64,000 nt of DNA from JAEZVV01 sp036652035 (GCA_036652035.1 JAVVWR010000007.1:1-64000); one strand, 5' to 3'. Shown: positions 18,109-27,086, numbered from the stretch's first letter. A program made the numbers and translations. The notes: a model not told the origin generated them from the sequence alone.

Positions 18109-19047
18109 ATGCGCTTCTCGGTCTACCAGGAAAGCCGCAAGGGTGGCCGCCGCGTCAATCAGGACCGGATGGGCTATCTCTACACGCGCGAATCGGCGCT
18201 GCTGATGGTGGCCGATGGCATGGGCGGGCACGCCCGGGGCGAAGTGGCGGCCGAGATCATGGTGCAAACGCTGGCGGCGCTCTTTCAGCGCGAGGCACGG
18301 CCCTTGATCGTCGATCCGGCGCGCTTTCTGAAAGACGCCGTGCTGGTGGCTCACCACGAGCTGCACCGCTTTCGCGCCGAGCGCTCCTTGCCGGAGGCGC
18401 CGCGAACGACCTTGGTCGCGGCCATCGTCCAGCAAGGCCAGGTGATCTGGGCGCACGTGGGCGATTCGCGGATCTACCTGATCCGCGGTGGCGAGATCGT
18501 TGCCCGCACCGTCGATCACTCGCGCGTCCAGCACCTGGTGATGGCGGGTTTGATCCGGCCCGACGAGGCCAAGAACCACCCCGAGCGCAACCGCATCTTC
18601 AACTGCGTCGGCGCTGATGTGCCGCCCAATGTCGAGGTGGCTCGACCGCAGCGCCTGGCCGGTGGCGACACCTTGCTGCTGTGCTCGGACGGCGTGTGGG
18701 GCGCGCTCGACGAGGGGCACATCGCCCAGAGTTTTGGCCCGCGCGGCGTGATGCGCGCCGTACCGGATCTGCTCGATCGCGCCCTCCTGGCTGCGGGCGC
18801 CGATGCCGACAATTGCACCGCGGTGGCGCTGACCTGGTCGGGCGATGAATCGCTCGACATGGTGCCGCCGTCGGACGAGCCGGTCTCCACCCTGCTGTTG
18901 CCCGAGGGGGCGATGGCTTCGACCATTCAGGTGGGGCGTCCGAGCGAGAATTTGCCCGACGAAGAACTCACCGACGATCAAATCGACGATGCTGTGGCCG
19001 AAATTCAGCGCGCGATCCAGCGCGCCGGTCGCCTCGTCAACAAGTAG
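18109..19047 (+). CDS. PP2C-family serine/threonine phosphatase
   Basis: 312-residue soluble PPM/PP2C phosphatase. Metal-binding motifs are present: NQDRMGYL, VADGMGGHARGEVAAE, HVGDSRIYLI, CSDGVWGAL and DADNCTAVAL. The core ends near residue 240; an acidic tail (~250-312) rich in Asp/Glu and Gln follows. It is paired with the upstream kinase and probably reverses its phosphorylation. Confidence 0.92.
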   Translation: MRFSVYQESRKGGRRVNQDRMGYLYTRESALLMVADGMGGHARGEVAAEIMVQTLAALFQREARPLIVDPARFLKDAVLVAHHELHRFRAERSLPEAPRTTLVAAIVQQGQVIWAHVGDSRIYLIRGGEIVARTVDHSRVQHLVMAGLIRPDEAKNHPERNRIFNCVGADVPPNVEVARPQRLAGGDTLLLCSDGVWGALDEGHIAQSFGPRGVMRAVPDLLDRALLAAGADADNCTAVALTWSGDESLDMVPPSDEPVSTLLLPEGAMASTIQVGRPSENLPDEELTDDQIDDAVAEIQRAIQRAGRLVNK

Positions 19048-19078
19048 GACGCGGGTCGCAAGGCCCGCGCAGGAACCC

Positions 19079-19819
19079 ATGACTGAAAGCAGCTTTGCGC
19101 GTCCCAGCGGCCGCGCCGTTTCCCAATTGCGCAGCGTAAAGATCACGCGCCACTACACCCGCCACGCCGAAGGCTCGGTCCTGGTTGAGTTTGGCGACAC
19201 CAAGCTGATCTGCACCGCCAGCGTCGAAGACAAAGTGCCGGGCTTCATGAAAGGCCAGGGCCGCGGCTGGCTCACCGCTGAATACGGCATGTTGCCGCGC
19301 GCCACCAACACCCGCTCCGACCGTGAGGCCGCGCGCGGCAAACAGAGCGGGCGCACGCAGGAGATTCAGCGCTTGATCGGCCGCTCGCTGCGCGCCGTGT
19401 TCGACCTTGAGGCGATGGGCGAGCGCACGATCCAGATCGACTGTGACGTGATCCAGGCCGATGGCGGCACCCGCACCGCCGCGATCACCGGCGCCTTTGT
19501 GGCGGCGATCGACGCGGCACGCTGGATGCAAGCGCGCGGCATGTTCGAGACCCTGCCGGTGCGCGATCACGTCGCCGCGGTGAGCGTCGGCGTCTACCGT
19601 GGCGTGCCGGTGCTCGACCTCGACTACGCCGAAGACAGCGATTGCGACACCGACATGAATGTCGTGATGACCGGCGCCGGCGGCTTTGTCGAGATCCAGG
19701 GCACGGCCGAAGGGGCGCCGTTTTCCGAGGCCGAGATGAGCGCGATGCTGGCGCTGGCTCGCAGCGGCATCGCCGAACTGGTGGCGCTGCAGAAGGCCGC
19801 GCTCGAGGAGCAGCGATGA
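19079..19819 (+). CDS. rph: ribonuclease PH
   Basis: Phosphorolytic 3'-5' exoribonuclease trimming tRNA 3' ends. 246 residues; conserved segments include TRHYTRHAEGSVLVEFGDT, GWLTAEYGMLPRAT, QEIQRLIGRSLRAVFDL, QIDCDVIQADGGTRTAAITGA and DLDYAEDSDCDTDMN. The start at 19079 has AGGA eight bases upstream; an open frame extends back into the phosphatase gene but is not coding. The stop overlaps rdgB by four bases. Confidence 0.97.
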   Translation: MTESSFARPSGRAVSQLRSVKITRHYTRHAEGSVLVEFGDTKLICTASVEDKVPGFMKGQGRGWLTAEYGMLPRATNTRSDREAARGKQSGRTQEIQRLIGRSLRAVFDLEAMGERTIQIDCDVIQADGGTRTAAITGAFVAAIDAARWMQARGMFETLPVRDHVAAVSVGVYRGVPVLDLDYAEDSDCDTDMNVVMTGAGGFVEIQGTAEGAPFSEAEMSAMLALARSGIAELVALQKAALEEQR

Positions 19820-20412
19820 AGCGCCTGGTTCTCGCTTCCAATAACGCCGGCAAGTTGCGCGAGTTCGATCGACTCTTGGCCGCGCGCGGGGTCGAAGTGG
19901 TCGCTCAGGGCAGTCTCGGTGTCGGGCCGGCCGAGGAGCCGTATTTCACCTTCGTCGAAAATGCTCTGACCAAGGCGCGCCACGCGGCAGCGGCGACCGG
20001 TCTGCCGGCCTTGGCCGATGACTCGGGCATCTGCGTTGCGGCGCTCGGTGGCGCGCCGGGCGTGCTGTCGGCGCGGTTTGCCGGCGAGCCTTCGGACGAC
20101 GCTCGCAACAACGCCGAGCTCTTGCGGCGACTGGCCGGTCAGGCTGACCGCCGCGCCCACTACACCTGCGTCCTGGTGGCGGTGCGCGCTGCCGATGACC
20201 CCGAGCCCTTGATCGCCGAAGGCCGCTGGCATGGCGAAGTGGTCGAGGCCTCGCGGGGCGCGGGCGGCTTTGGTTACGACCCGTATTTCCTGCTGCCCGA
20301 GCTTGGCCAGACCGCGGCCGAACTCGATGCCGCGCACAAGAACCGCATCAGTCACCGCGGTCAGGCGATGGCCGAGCTGGATCGCCGTTTGGCGGCAGTC
20401 TGGGGCTGGTGA
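19816..20412 (+). CDS. rdgB: XTP/dITP pyrophosphatase RdgB
   Basis: Hydrolyses non-canonical purine triphosphates to keep them out of DNA. 198 residues. SNNAGKLREF near the N-terminus, TFVENALTKARHAA, ADDSGICVAALGGAPGVLSAR, and GGFGYDPYFLLPE are the family signatures. ATG overlaps the rph stop, a typical rph-rdgB arrangement. Confidence 0.97.
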   Translation: MKRLVLASNNAGKLREFDRLLAARGVEVVAQGSLGVGPAEEPYFTFVENALTKARHAAAATGLPALADDSGICVAALGGAPGVLSARFAGEPSDDARNNAELLRRLAGQADRRAHYTCVLVAVRAADDPEPLIAEGRWHGEVVEASRGAGGFGYDPYFLLPELGQTAAELDAAHKNRISHRGQAMAELDRRLAAVWGW

Positions 20413-20422
20413 GCGCGGCGGC

Positions 20423-21655
20423 ATGAGCACGATTCCGATTCGCGCCGCCGCGCCGGCGGCGGCCGAAGCCAGCGTCGAGCATTACCTGCGGCCGGGAACG
20501 CTCAGGTTGCCGGCCTTGCCGCCGCTCTCGCTCTACGTTCATTGGCCGTGGTGCGTGAGGAAGTGTCCGTATTGCGACTTCAACTCGCATGAGTCGGTCG
20601 GCCCGATTCCCGAAGTGGCCTACCTCGACGCCTTGCGCGCCGACCTCGAAGCCGCCCTGCCGCTGGTGTGGGGGCGGCCGGTAGTGAGCGTCTTCATCGG
20701 TGGCGGCACGCCCAGCCTGATGAGTGCGGCCGGGCTCGACCGCTTGCTCTCCGACATCCGCGCCTTGCTGCCGCTGGTGGCCGATGCCGAGATCACGCTC
20801 GAGGCCAATCCCGGCACCTTCGAGGCAGACAAGTTCGCGGCCTACCGGGCTTCGGGCGTCAATCGGCTGTCGATCGGAATCCAGAGCTTCGACGAGGCCA
20901 AGTTGAAGAGCCTGGGGCGGATCCACGACCGGACCCAGGCACTCGCCGCGGTGGCGATCGCTCAGCGCTACTTCGACAATTTCAACCTCGACCTGATGTT
21001 TGCTCTGCCCGGGCAGACGCTGGCCGAAGCGCAGGCCGATATCGAGCAGGCGATTGCGCTCGCGCCGCCGCATCTCTCGCTCTACCAGCTCACGCTTGAG
21101 CCCAACACGCGGTTTGCCAAGTTCCCGCCCGCTCTGCCCGACGAGGACAGCGCGGCGGCGATGCAGGACTGGCTTGAAGCGCGCACCGCGGCCGCCGGTT
21201 TTCGTCACTACGAGATTTCGGCTTACGCCCAGCCCGGCCGCGCGGCGCGCCACAACCTCAACTACTGGGCGTTTGGCGATTACCTTGGGATTGGCGCGGG
21301 CGCTCACGGCAAGCTGTCGTTCCCGCACCGGGTGGTGCGCCAGGTGCGTTTCCGCAATCCGCAGGCCTACCTCGAGCACGCGGCGCGCGGCGAGTTTGTG
21401 GCCGAAAGCATCGAGGTCGATCGCGCCGATCTGCCCTTCGAGTTCATGTTGAACGCGCTGCGCCTGACCGATGGCGTGGCGGCGGGCTTATTTGCCGAGC
21501 GCACCGGCTTGCCGCTGTCGGTGATCGAATCCCCGCTCAACGAGGCCGAGCGCCGCGGACTGATCGTGCGCGACCACGTCCGGATCGCTCCTACCGCCTT
21601 GGGCAGCCGGTTCCTTTCGGATTTGCAGTCGCTGTTTCTTCCGCTCGAGGCTTGA
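20423..21655 (+). CDS. hemW: radical SAM heme chaperone HemW
   Basis: Radical SAM protein resembling coproporphyrinogen III dehydrogenase HemN but now regarded as a heme chaperone. About 410 residues. The cluster motif is C44-x3-C48-x2-C51 in YVHWPWCVRKCPYCDFNSHE, followed by FIGGGTPSL, LEANPGTFE, RLSIGIQSF and FNLDLMFALPGQT. The C-terminal domain includes YWAFGDYLGIGAGAHG. ATG 20423 lies ten bases after rdgB. The stop immediately precedes the glnA control region. Confidence 0.93.
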   Translation: MSTIPIRAAAPAAAEASVEHYLRPGTLRLPALPPLSLYVHWPWCVRKCPYCDFNSHESVGPIPEVAYLDALRADLEAALPLVWGRPVVSVFIGGGTPSLMSAAGLDRLLSDIRALLPLVADAEITLEANPGTFEADKFAAYRASGVNRLSIGIQSFDEAKLKSLGRIHDRTQALAAVAIAQRYFDNFNLDLMFALPGQTLAEAQADIEQAIALAPPHLSLYQLTLEPNTRFAKFPPALPDEDSAAAMQDWLEARTAAAGFRHYEISAYAQPGRAARHNLNYWAFGDYLGIGAGAHGKLSFPHRVVRQVRFRNPQAYLEHAARGEFVAESIEVDRADLPFEFMLNALRLTDGVAAGLFAERTGLPLSVIESPLNEAERRGLIVRDHVRIAPTALGSRFLSDLQSLFLPLEA

Positions 21656-21692
21656 TGCACCTTGATCGAGCGTTGTGCACCAAAATGGAGCA
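21656..21692 (+). promoter_or_regulatory. NtrC binding sites upstream of glnA
   Basis: The sequence TGCACC-AAAAT-GGAGCA (21676-21692) differs by one base from the NtrC consensus TGCACC-N5-GGTGCA. A second TGCACC half-site (21656-21661) lies exactly 20 bases upstream, on the same DNA face. The sites are about 140 bases upstream of the predicted sigma-54 start, a normal enhancer distance. Confidence 0.75.
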
Positions 21693-21800
21693 AAATGCTT
21701 CGTTAGGGTGCGCCGGGGCCTTGGGCTCGAGTGCTGCAGCGTCTTGCGGCGCGCGGTCAAACCCTTGATGCACAAGCTCAGTGCGGCGGTTGTCCCGGGG

Positions 21801-21816
21801 CGGCACGCTTCCTGCT
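21801..21816 (+). promoter_or_regulatory. sigma-54 promoter of glnA
   Basis: CGGCACGCTTCCTGCT matches TGGCACG-N4-TTGCW with the invariant GG (21802-21803) and GC (21814-21815) at the required spacing; the first base and one T of the -12 box differ. Predicted start near 21827, leaving a leader of about 63 bases. Confidence 0.6.
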
Positions 21817-21889
21817 AGAAGTGTTTGGCAAGAGGCCGGGCACCGGGCGCCAGCCTCGCATCGTCAACTTAGACACCAGGAGATTCGCG

Positions 21890-23302
21890 ATGACGTCGGC
21901 ACAAGACGTGATGAAGATGATGTCGGACAACGAAGTCCAGTTCGTTGATCTGCGCTTCACCGACACCAAGGGCAAGGAACAGCACGTGTCCGTGCCGGCC
22001 AAGATGTTCGACCTCGACAAGTTCGAGGAAGGCCACGCCTTCGACGGTTCGTCGATCGGTGGCTGGAAAGGCATCGAGGCGTCCGACATGCTCTTGATGC
22101 CGGACCCCGACAGCGTCCGCATGGACCCGTTCCGCGAAGAGAACACGATGATCGTGTCGTGCGACGTGATCGAGCCCTCGACCGGCAAGGGTTACGACCG
22201 CGACCCGCGTTCGCTCGCCAAGCGCGCCGAGGCTTATCTCAAGTCTTCCGGCCTGGGCGACACCGCCTACTTCGGTCCGGAACCCGAATTCTTCATCTTT
22301 GATTCGGTCACCTGGGGCAACGACCCCTCGGGCGCCTTCTTCAAGATCAAGTCCGAAGAAGCGCCGTGGTCCACCGGTCTGGAATACGAAGCTGGCAACC
22401 TCGGCCACCGGCCCGGTCCCAAGGGTGGTTACTTCCCTGTGCCGCCGGTCGATTCGCTGCAGGACATCCGTTCGGAAATGTGCCTGCTGCTCGAGCAGCA
22501 GGGCGTCGAGGTCGAAGTCCACCATCACGAAGTGGCGGCGCCCGGCCAGTGCGAGATCGGCACCAAGTTCAGCACGCTGGTCAAGCGCGCCGACTGGCTG
22601 CAGATCATGAAGTACACGATCTGGAACGTGGCGGCGAGCTACGGCAAGACCGCGACCTTCATGCCCAAGCCCATCGTCGGCGACAACGGTTCCGGCATGC
22701 ACGTCCACCAGTCGATCTGGAAGGACGGCAAGAACCTGTTCGCCGGCAACGGCTACGCCGGCCTGTCGGAGTTCGCGCTCTATTACATCGGCGGCATCAT
22801 CAAGCACGCCCGTGCTCTGAACGCGATCACCAACCCCGGCACCAACTCGTACAAGCGGCTGGTTCCGCACTTCGAAGCGCCGGTCAAGCTCGCCTATTCG
22901 GCGCGCAACCGTTCGGCCTCGATCCGCATTCCTTACGTCACGAGTGACAAGGCGCGCCGCATCGAAGTGCGCTTCCCGGATCCCTCGGCCAACCCCTACC
23001 TCGCCTTCTCGGCCATGATGATGGCGGGCCTGGACGGCGTGCAGAACAAGATCCACCCGGGCGAAGCGGCCGACAAGAACCTCTACGACCTGCCGCCGGA
23101 AGAAGACGCCAAGATCCCGACCGTGTGCTCGTCGCTCGACCAGGCGCTCGAGTACCTGGACAAGGATCGCGAGTTCCTGACCCGCGGTGGCGTGTTCAGC
23201 AACGACATGATCGATGCCTACATCGCTCTCAAGCAGGAAGAAGTCACCCGCTTCCGCATGAGCACGCACCCGATCGAGTTCGACATGTACTACAGCCTGT
23301 GA
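21890..23302 (+). CDS. glnA: glutamine synthetase type I
   Basis: Assimilates ammonia into glutamine. 470 residues, beta subtype. Landmarks: FDGSSIGGW near residue 50, the metal-binding FGPEPEFFIF, the ATP/metal segment beginning KPIVGDNGSGMHVHQS, NPGTNSYKRL and the segment around SARNRSASIRIP. Tyr399 in KNLYDLPPEE corresponds to the adenylylated tyrosine, so activity is probably controlled by GlnE. ATG 21890 follows a Shine-Dalgarno sequence (CAGGAG) by seven bases. The gene is followed by a terminator, and ntrBC lie downstream. Confidence 0.98.
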   Translation: MTSAQDVMKMMSDNEVQFVDLRFTDTKGKEQHVSVPAKMFDLDKFEEGHAFDGSSIGGWKGIEASDMLLMPDPDSVRMDPFREENTMIVSCDVIEPSTGKGYDRDPRSLAKRAEAYLKSSGLGDTAYFGPEPEFFIFDSVTWGNDPSGAFFKIKSEEAPWSTGLEYEAGNLGHRPGPKGGYFPVPPVDSLQDIRSEMCLLLEQQGVEVEVHHHEVAAPGQCEIGTKFSTLVKRADWLQIMKYTIWNVAASYGKTATFMPKPIVGDNGSGMHVHQSIWKDGKNLFAGNGYAGLSEFALYYIGGIIKHARALNAITNPGTNSYKRLVPHFEAPVKLAYSARNRSASIRIPYVTSDKARRIEVRFPDPSANPYLAFSAMMMAGLDGVQNKIHPGEAADKNLYDLPPEEDAKIPTVCSSLDQALEYLDKDREFLTRGGVFSNDMIDAYIALKQEEVTRFRMSTHPIEFDMYYSL

Positions 23303-23329
23303 TCTCCGGATCCCAGGCCGCTTGATGGA

Positions 23330-23354
23330 GGGGGCGGGCAACCGCCCCCTTTTT
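23330..23354 (+). terminator. intrinsic terminator after glnA
   Basis: Perfect 8-bp stem GGGGGCGG / CCGCCCCC with loop GCAA, followed by five Ts. It would separate glnA from ntrBC transcription except for read-through. Confidence 0.88.
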
Positions 23355-23487
23355 CATGGCCACTCACTCCGAATGAATCCGATGTTCTCCCCGACCCCGG
23401 CGCCAGAGCGTCCCGCGTTGCTGCGGTTTCGACCCGCCGCCGGGCTGACGTACACTCAAAAACCCCGCGCCGTTTCGGAGTTCGCTT

Positions 23488-23943
23488 TTGTCCCGTCTGG
23501 TTTTTGCTCTCGCTCTTGCGTCGGTCGCGACGGTGACGCAGGCCCAGAACTCGATCTGGCTGTGCGTGGACGAGGCCGGCCGCAAGACCTTTACCAATTC
23601 TGCTCAGGGCAAGGGTTGCTCGCCGGTCGATGTGCAGCCGGTGGCCAACATCCCCGCGCCGCGCGCTCAGCCGCGCAAGGCCCCGACCGAGTCGGCGGCT
23701 CCGGCGAACTACCCGCGGGTCGAATCCGCCACGCAGAAGGCGCGCGATACCGATCGCAAACGCATCCTCGAGGACGAGTTGCGGATCGAGGAAGACCGTC
23801 TGCTGCGCGCCCAGTCCGATCTGGCCGAGGCGGACAAACGTGCTGATGCCGCTCGCAGCCAACGCCTGCGCGACGAGCTGGCGCGCGCCCAGGCCAACGT
23901 CGCCTCGCTGCGGCGGGAAATCTCGCTGCTCGCGCGCCAGTAA
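23488..23943 (+). CDS. DUF4124-type exported protein in the gln-ntr cluster
   Basis: Protein of 151 residues with a signal peptide (LVFALALASVATVTQA) and a short DUF4124-like segment after it, SIWLCVDEAGRKTFTNS, with a second Cys in GKGCSPVDV. The C-terminal half (~85-150) is a long charged helix, probably coiled coil (ILEDELRIEEDRLLRAQSDL). Start is TTG at 23488, supported by GGAG seven bases upstream; no ATG fits. DUF4124 proteins at this place between glnA and ntrB are common in Burkholderiales-like genomes; the function is unknown. Confidence 0.8.
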   Translation: MSRLVFALALASVATVTQAQNSIWLCVDEAGRKTFTNSAQGKGCSPVDVQPVANIPAPRAQPRKAPTESAAPANYPRVESATQKARDTDRKRILEDELRIEEDRLLRAQSDLAEADKRADAARSQRLRDELARAQANVASLRREISLLARQ

Positions 23944-23982
23944 GCCCGCGCTGACAGTGAGTCTCCCGCGCGGGCGGTGGCG

Positions 23983-25053
23983 ATGAGCGCTCCCGTGGGC
24001 GACAGCCGCTACGACGGTCTTGACCTGCTCTCGACCGCCGTTCTGGTTCTCGATGGTGAGGCCTGCATCGTCTACGCCAACCAGGCTGCCGAGCTGCTCA
24101 CCGGCGTCTCGCGCAAGAACCTGATCGCTCATCCGGCGGCCCGCCTGGTGGGGGCGGCGGGCGAGATCGAACAACTGGTGACCGATGCCCAGGCCAACGC
24201 CTTTGGGCAACGCAAGCAGATCGCCGAGCTGCGTCGGCCGCTGCGCGATAGTCTGCTGGTACAGGTGATCGCCACCGCACAGTTCGGCGATGTCACGCCC
24301 CTGGTGCTCGAGATCACCGAGATCGAGCGGCAATTGAAGGTCGACCGTGAAGAGCGCCAGCTGGGGCTCTCTGAAGCGAGCCGCCAGCTGCTGCGCAATC
24401 TGGCGCACGAGATCAAGAACCCGCTGGGTGGAATTCGCGGCGCGGCGCAGTTGCTCGATGCCGAACTGCCCACCGAAGAGCAGCGCGAATACACCGAGGT
24501 CATCATTGCCGAGGCCGATCGCCTGCAGTCGCTGGTCGATCGCCTGCTCACGCCTTACCGCACCGCGCACGAGGTGGGTGACGTCAACATCCACGAGGTG
24601 CTCGAGCGGGTGCGCGCGCTGCTGCTCGCCGAGTTCCCGCGCGGGCTGCACATCGTGCGCGATTACGACGCCAGCGTGCCCGATTTCCGCGGCGACACGG
24701 AGCAGCTGATCCAGGCCTTTCTGAACATCGTCCGCAACGCCGCCGAAGCGCTCGAGGCCCGAATCGCTGCCGGTGATGCCGAGATCACGTTGCGCACGCG
24801 GGTCGCGCGGCAAGTGACGATCGCGCGCCACCGCCATCGCCTGGCACTGGACTTGCATGTGATCGATAACGGGCCGGGCATTCCGGACGAGATTCGCGAC
24901 CGCATCTTCTACCCGCTGGTGTCCGGGCGCGAGGGGGGCAGCGGGCTTGGGCTGCCCTTGGCCCAGACTTTCATTGGGCAGCACGATGGCCTTGTCGAAG
25001 TCGACAGCCGTGCTGGCCGCACCGACTTCAGGATTGTGATTCCGCTGCCATGA
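23983..25053 (+). CDS. glnL: nitrogen regulation sensor histidine kinase NtrB (GlnL)
   Basis: Cytosolic kinase/phosphatase for NtrC, controlled by PII. 356 residues: PAS domain ~15-120, H-box RNLAHEIKNPLGGIRGAAQL, N-box FLNIVRNAAEALE, G1 DNGPGIP, G2 GGSGLGLPLAQTFIGQH. No membrane segment. ATG 23983 is preferred over an in-frame GTG at 23977. The stop overlaps the ntrC start by four bases. Confidence 0.95.
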   Translation: MSAPVGDSRYDGLDLLSTAVLVLDGEACIVYANQAAELLTGVSRKNLIAHPAARLVGAAGEIEQLVTDAQANAFGQRKQIAELRRPLRDSLLVQVIATAQFGDVTPLVLEITEIERQLKVDREERQLGLSEASRQLLRNLAHEIKNPLGGIRGAAQLLDAELPTEEQREYTEVIIAEADRLQSLVDRLLTPYRTAHEVGDVNIHEVLERVRALLLAEFPRGLHIVRDYDASVPDFRGDTEQLIQAFLNIVRNAAEALEARIAAGDAEITLRTRVARQVTIARHRHRLALDLHVIDNGPGIPDEIRDRIFYPLVSGREGGSGLGLPLAQTFIGQHDGLVEVDSRAGRTDFRIVIPLP

Positions 25054-26501
25054 AACCGATCTGGATCGTCGACGATGACCGCTCCATCCGCTGGGTGCTT
25101 GAAAAGGCGCTGACGCGGGCCGAGCTGCCGTGCCAGGCTTTTGGCTCGGCGCAGGAGGTGCTCGCCGAGCTGGAGCGCGAGTGCCCGCAAGTGCTGGTGA
25201 GCGATATCCGCATGCCGGGCATGAGCGGAATCGAGTTGCTGCGCGCGGTCAAGCGCAAGCACCCGGCGCTGCCGGTGATCATCATGACGGCGTACTCGGA
25301 CCTGGAGAGCGCGGTCAGCGCTTTCCAGGGCGGCGCCTTCGAATACCTGCCCAAGCCTTTCGATGTTGACAAGGCGGTCGAGCTGATCCGGCGCGCGGTG
25401 GATGAAAGCGTGCGCGAATCGCAGGCCGAGGAGAGCGCGCTCGAGGTGCCCGAGATCCTGGGCCAGGCGCCTTCGATGCAGGAAGTGTTTCGCGCCATCG
25501 GGCGGCTGTCGCAGAGCAATGTCACGGTCTTGCTGACCGGTGAATCGGGCAGCGGCAAGGAAGTGGTCGCTCGCGCCCTGCACAAGCACAGCCCGCGCGC
25601 GCAAGCGCCTTTCATCGCTCTCAACATGGCGGCGATTCCGCGCGACCTGATGGAGAGCGAACTCTTCGGCCATGAGCGCGGCGCCTTTACCGGCGCGCAG
25701 GCGATGCGGCGCGGCCGCTTCGAGCAGGCCGAGGCCGGCACCCTGTTTCTCGACGAGATTGGCGACATGCCGGCCGAGCTGCAGACGCGCCTGCTGCGCG
25801 TTCTGTCCGACGGCTTCTACTACCGCGTCGGTGGTCACCAGCCGATCAAGGCCGACGTTCGCGTGATCGCCGCGACCCACCAGAACCTCGAGGAGCGGGT
25901 GCGCCAAGGCCTGTTCCGCGAGGACCTCTACCACCGCCTGAACGTGATCCGCCTGCGCCTGCCGTCCCTGCGCGAGCGGCGTGAAGACATTCCGCTTTTG
26001 GCCAAACATTTCCTCGCCAAGAGCGCGCGCGAGCTGGGCGTGGAAGCCAAGCGCCTGTCGGAGGAAGCGGTCGCTTTCATTGCCCGCTTCGCCTTTCCCG
26101 GCAACGTGCGCCAGCTCGAAAACCTGTGCCACTGGTTGACCGTGATGGCGCCCGCTCAAGGGGTCAAGGTCGAGGATCTGCCGCTCGAGCTGCGGCAGGA
26201 ATCGCCAGCGCCGGCCGAGTCGGCCACTGCGGGGGCGGTGCTGGTCGCGGCGGGGCACGCGCCGCTCGCCCCGAGCGCGGCCGCTGGCGACTGGATCGGA
26301 CCTCTCGTTCTCGATGTGGCGCGGCGCCTGGCGGCCGGTGAGCCCGAGCTGATGGAGGCTTTGACCCGCCAGTTCGAGGCGGCGGTCTTGACGACGGCTT
26401 TGAAGCACACCCACGGGCGCCGGATCGAAGCGGCGACCAAGCTTGGCGTCGGTCGCAACACCATCACACGCAAGGCGCAGGAGCTGGGGCTCGAGGGGTA
26501 A
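25050..26501 (+). CDS. glnG: nitrogen regulation response regulator NtrC (GlnG)
   Basis: Sigma-54 activator of nitrogen genes; likely binds the sites at 21656-21692. 483 residues: receiver 1-120 with phospho-acceptor D52 in VLVSDIRMPGMSG; AAA+ domain ~140-370 with Walker A GESGSGKE, the sigma-54 contact GAFTGA and Walker B TLFLDEIGDMP; C-terminal Fis-type helix-turn-helix (RIEAATKLGVGRNTITRKAQ). Translationally coupled to ntrB. Confidence 0.97.
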   Translation: MKPIWIVDDDRSIRWVLEKALTRAELPCQAFGSAQEVLAELERECPQVLVSDIRMPGMSGIELLRAVKRKHPALPVIIMTAYSDLESAVSAFQGGAFEYLPKPFDVDKAVELIRRAVDESVRESQAEESALEVPEILGQAPSMQEVFRAIGRLSQSNVTVLLTGESGSGKEVVARALHKHSPRAQAPFIALNMAAIPRDLMESELFGHERGAFTGAQAMRRGRFEQAEAGTLFLDEIGDMPAELQTRLLRVLSDGFYYRVGGHQPIKADVRVIAATHQNLEERVRQGLFREDLYHRLNVIRLRLPSLRERREDIPLLAKHFLAKSARELGVEAKRLSEEAVAFIARFAFPGNVRQLENLCHWLTVMAPAQGVKVEDLPLELRQESPAPAESATAGAVLVAAGHAPLAPSAAAGDWIGPLVLDVARRLAAGEPELMEALTRQFEAAVLTTALKHTHGRRIEAATKLGVGRNTITRKAQELGLEG

Positions 26502-26527
26502 AGCGCGGTCCGCGCCAGGCCGACAGC

Positions 26528-26555
26528 AAAAGAGCCGCAGAAGCGGCTCTTTTTT
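26528..26555. terminator. intrinsic terminator between ntrC and mobB
   Basis: Stem AGAGCCGC / GCGGCTCT (loop AGAA) with TTTTT on the plus strand and an A-run on the left that gives Ts on the minus strand. Serves convergent ntrC and mobB. Confidence 0.88.
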
Positions 26556-26576
26556 CGTGCGCAGCCGACCCCCGGG

Positions 26577-27086
26577 TCAGGGCCTGGCGGGCGGCGTCAG
26601 GCCGTTGAACTGGCAGATGAAGTCGGCGATCGCTGCGGCGTCGTCGAGGTCGAATTGCGGCAGCGCGGTTGGGAAACGGGTGTCGGAGGCGATTGCCACG
26701 ACGTCCGAATCGAAGGTGTGGATCGTGGGCTTGCCGGTTTCGGCACGGTGGATTTCGAGTTTCGGAATTGCTTCGCGCTTGAAGCCCTCGACCAGCAGCA
26801 GGTCGCAGGGCGAGACATGCGGGATCAGTTCGGCGAGCGTGGGTTCGGGGTCGTTGCGCAGCTCGTGCATCAGCGCCCAGCGCCGCGCCGAGGCGATCAA
26901 AACCTCCTGGCAACCCGCCTGGCGATGGCGATGGGAATCCTTGCCGGGAATGTCGACGTCGAACTCGTGGTGGGCGTGCTTGATCAACGAGACGCGCAGG
27001 CCGCGGGCGTTGAGTAGCGGAACGAGGCGTTCGAGCAGCGTGGTCTTGCCACTACCGGACCAGCCGGCAAAGCCGAAAATTTTCAT
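26577..27086 (-). CDS. mobB: molybdopterin-guanine dinucleotide biosynthesis adapter MobB
   Basis: GTP-binding accessory protein that helps MobA attach GMP to molybdopterin. 169 residues starting MKIFGFAGWSGSGKTTL, with P-loop GWSGSGKTTL, IKHAHHEFDVD and DLLLVEGFKREAIPKLEIHR as family signatures. It lies at the 3' side of the formate dehydrogenase operon, whose catalytic subunit needs bis-MGD. A 185-base gap with an imperfect hairpin (arms 27218-27227 and 27242-27251) separates it from the operon, so it may be transcribed with it or separately. Confidence 0.93.
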   Translation of the reverse strand: MKIFGFAGWSGSGKTTLLERLVPLLNARGLRVSLIKHAHHEFDVDIPGKDSHRHRQAGCQEVLIASARRWALMHELRNDPEPTLAELIPHVSPCDLLLVEGFKREAIPKLEIHRAETGKPTIHTFDSDVVAIASDTRFPTALPQFDLDDAAAIADFICQFNGLTPPARP

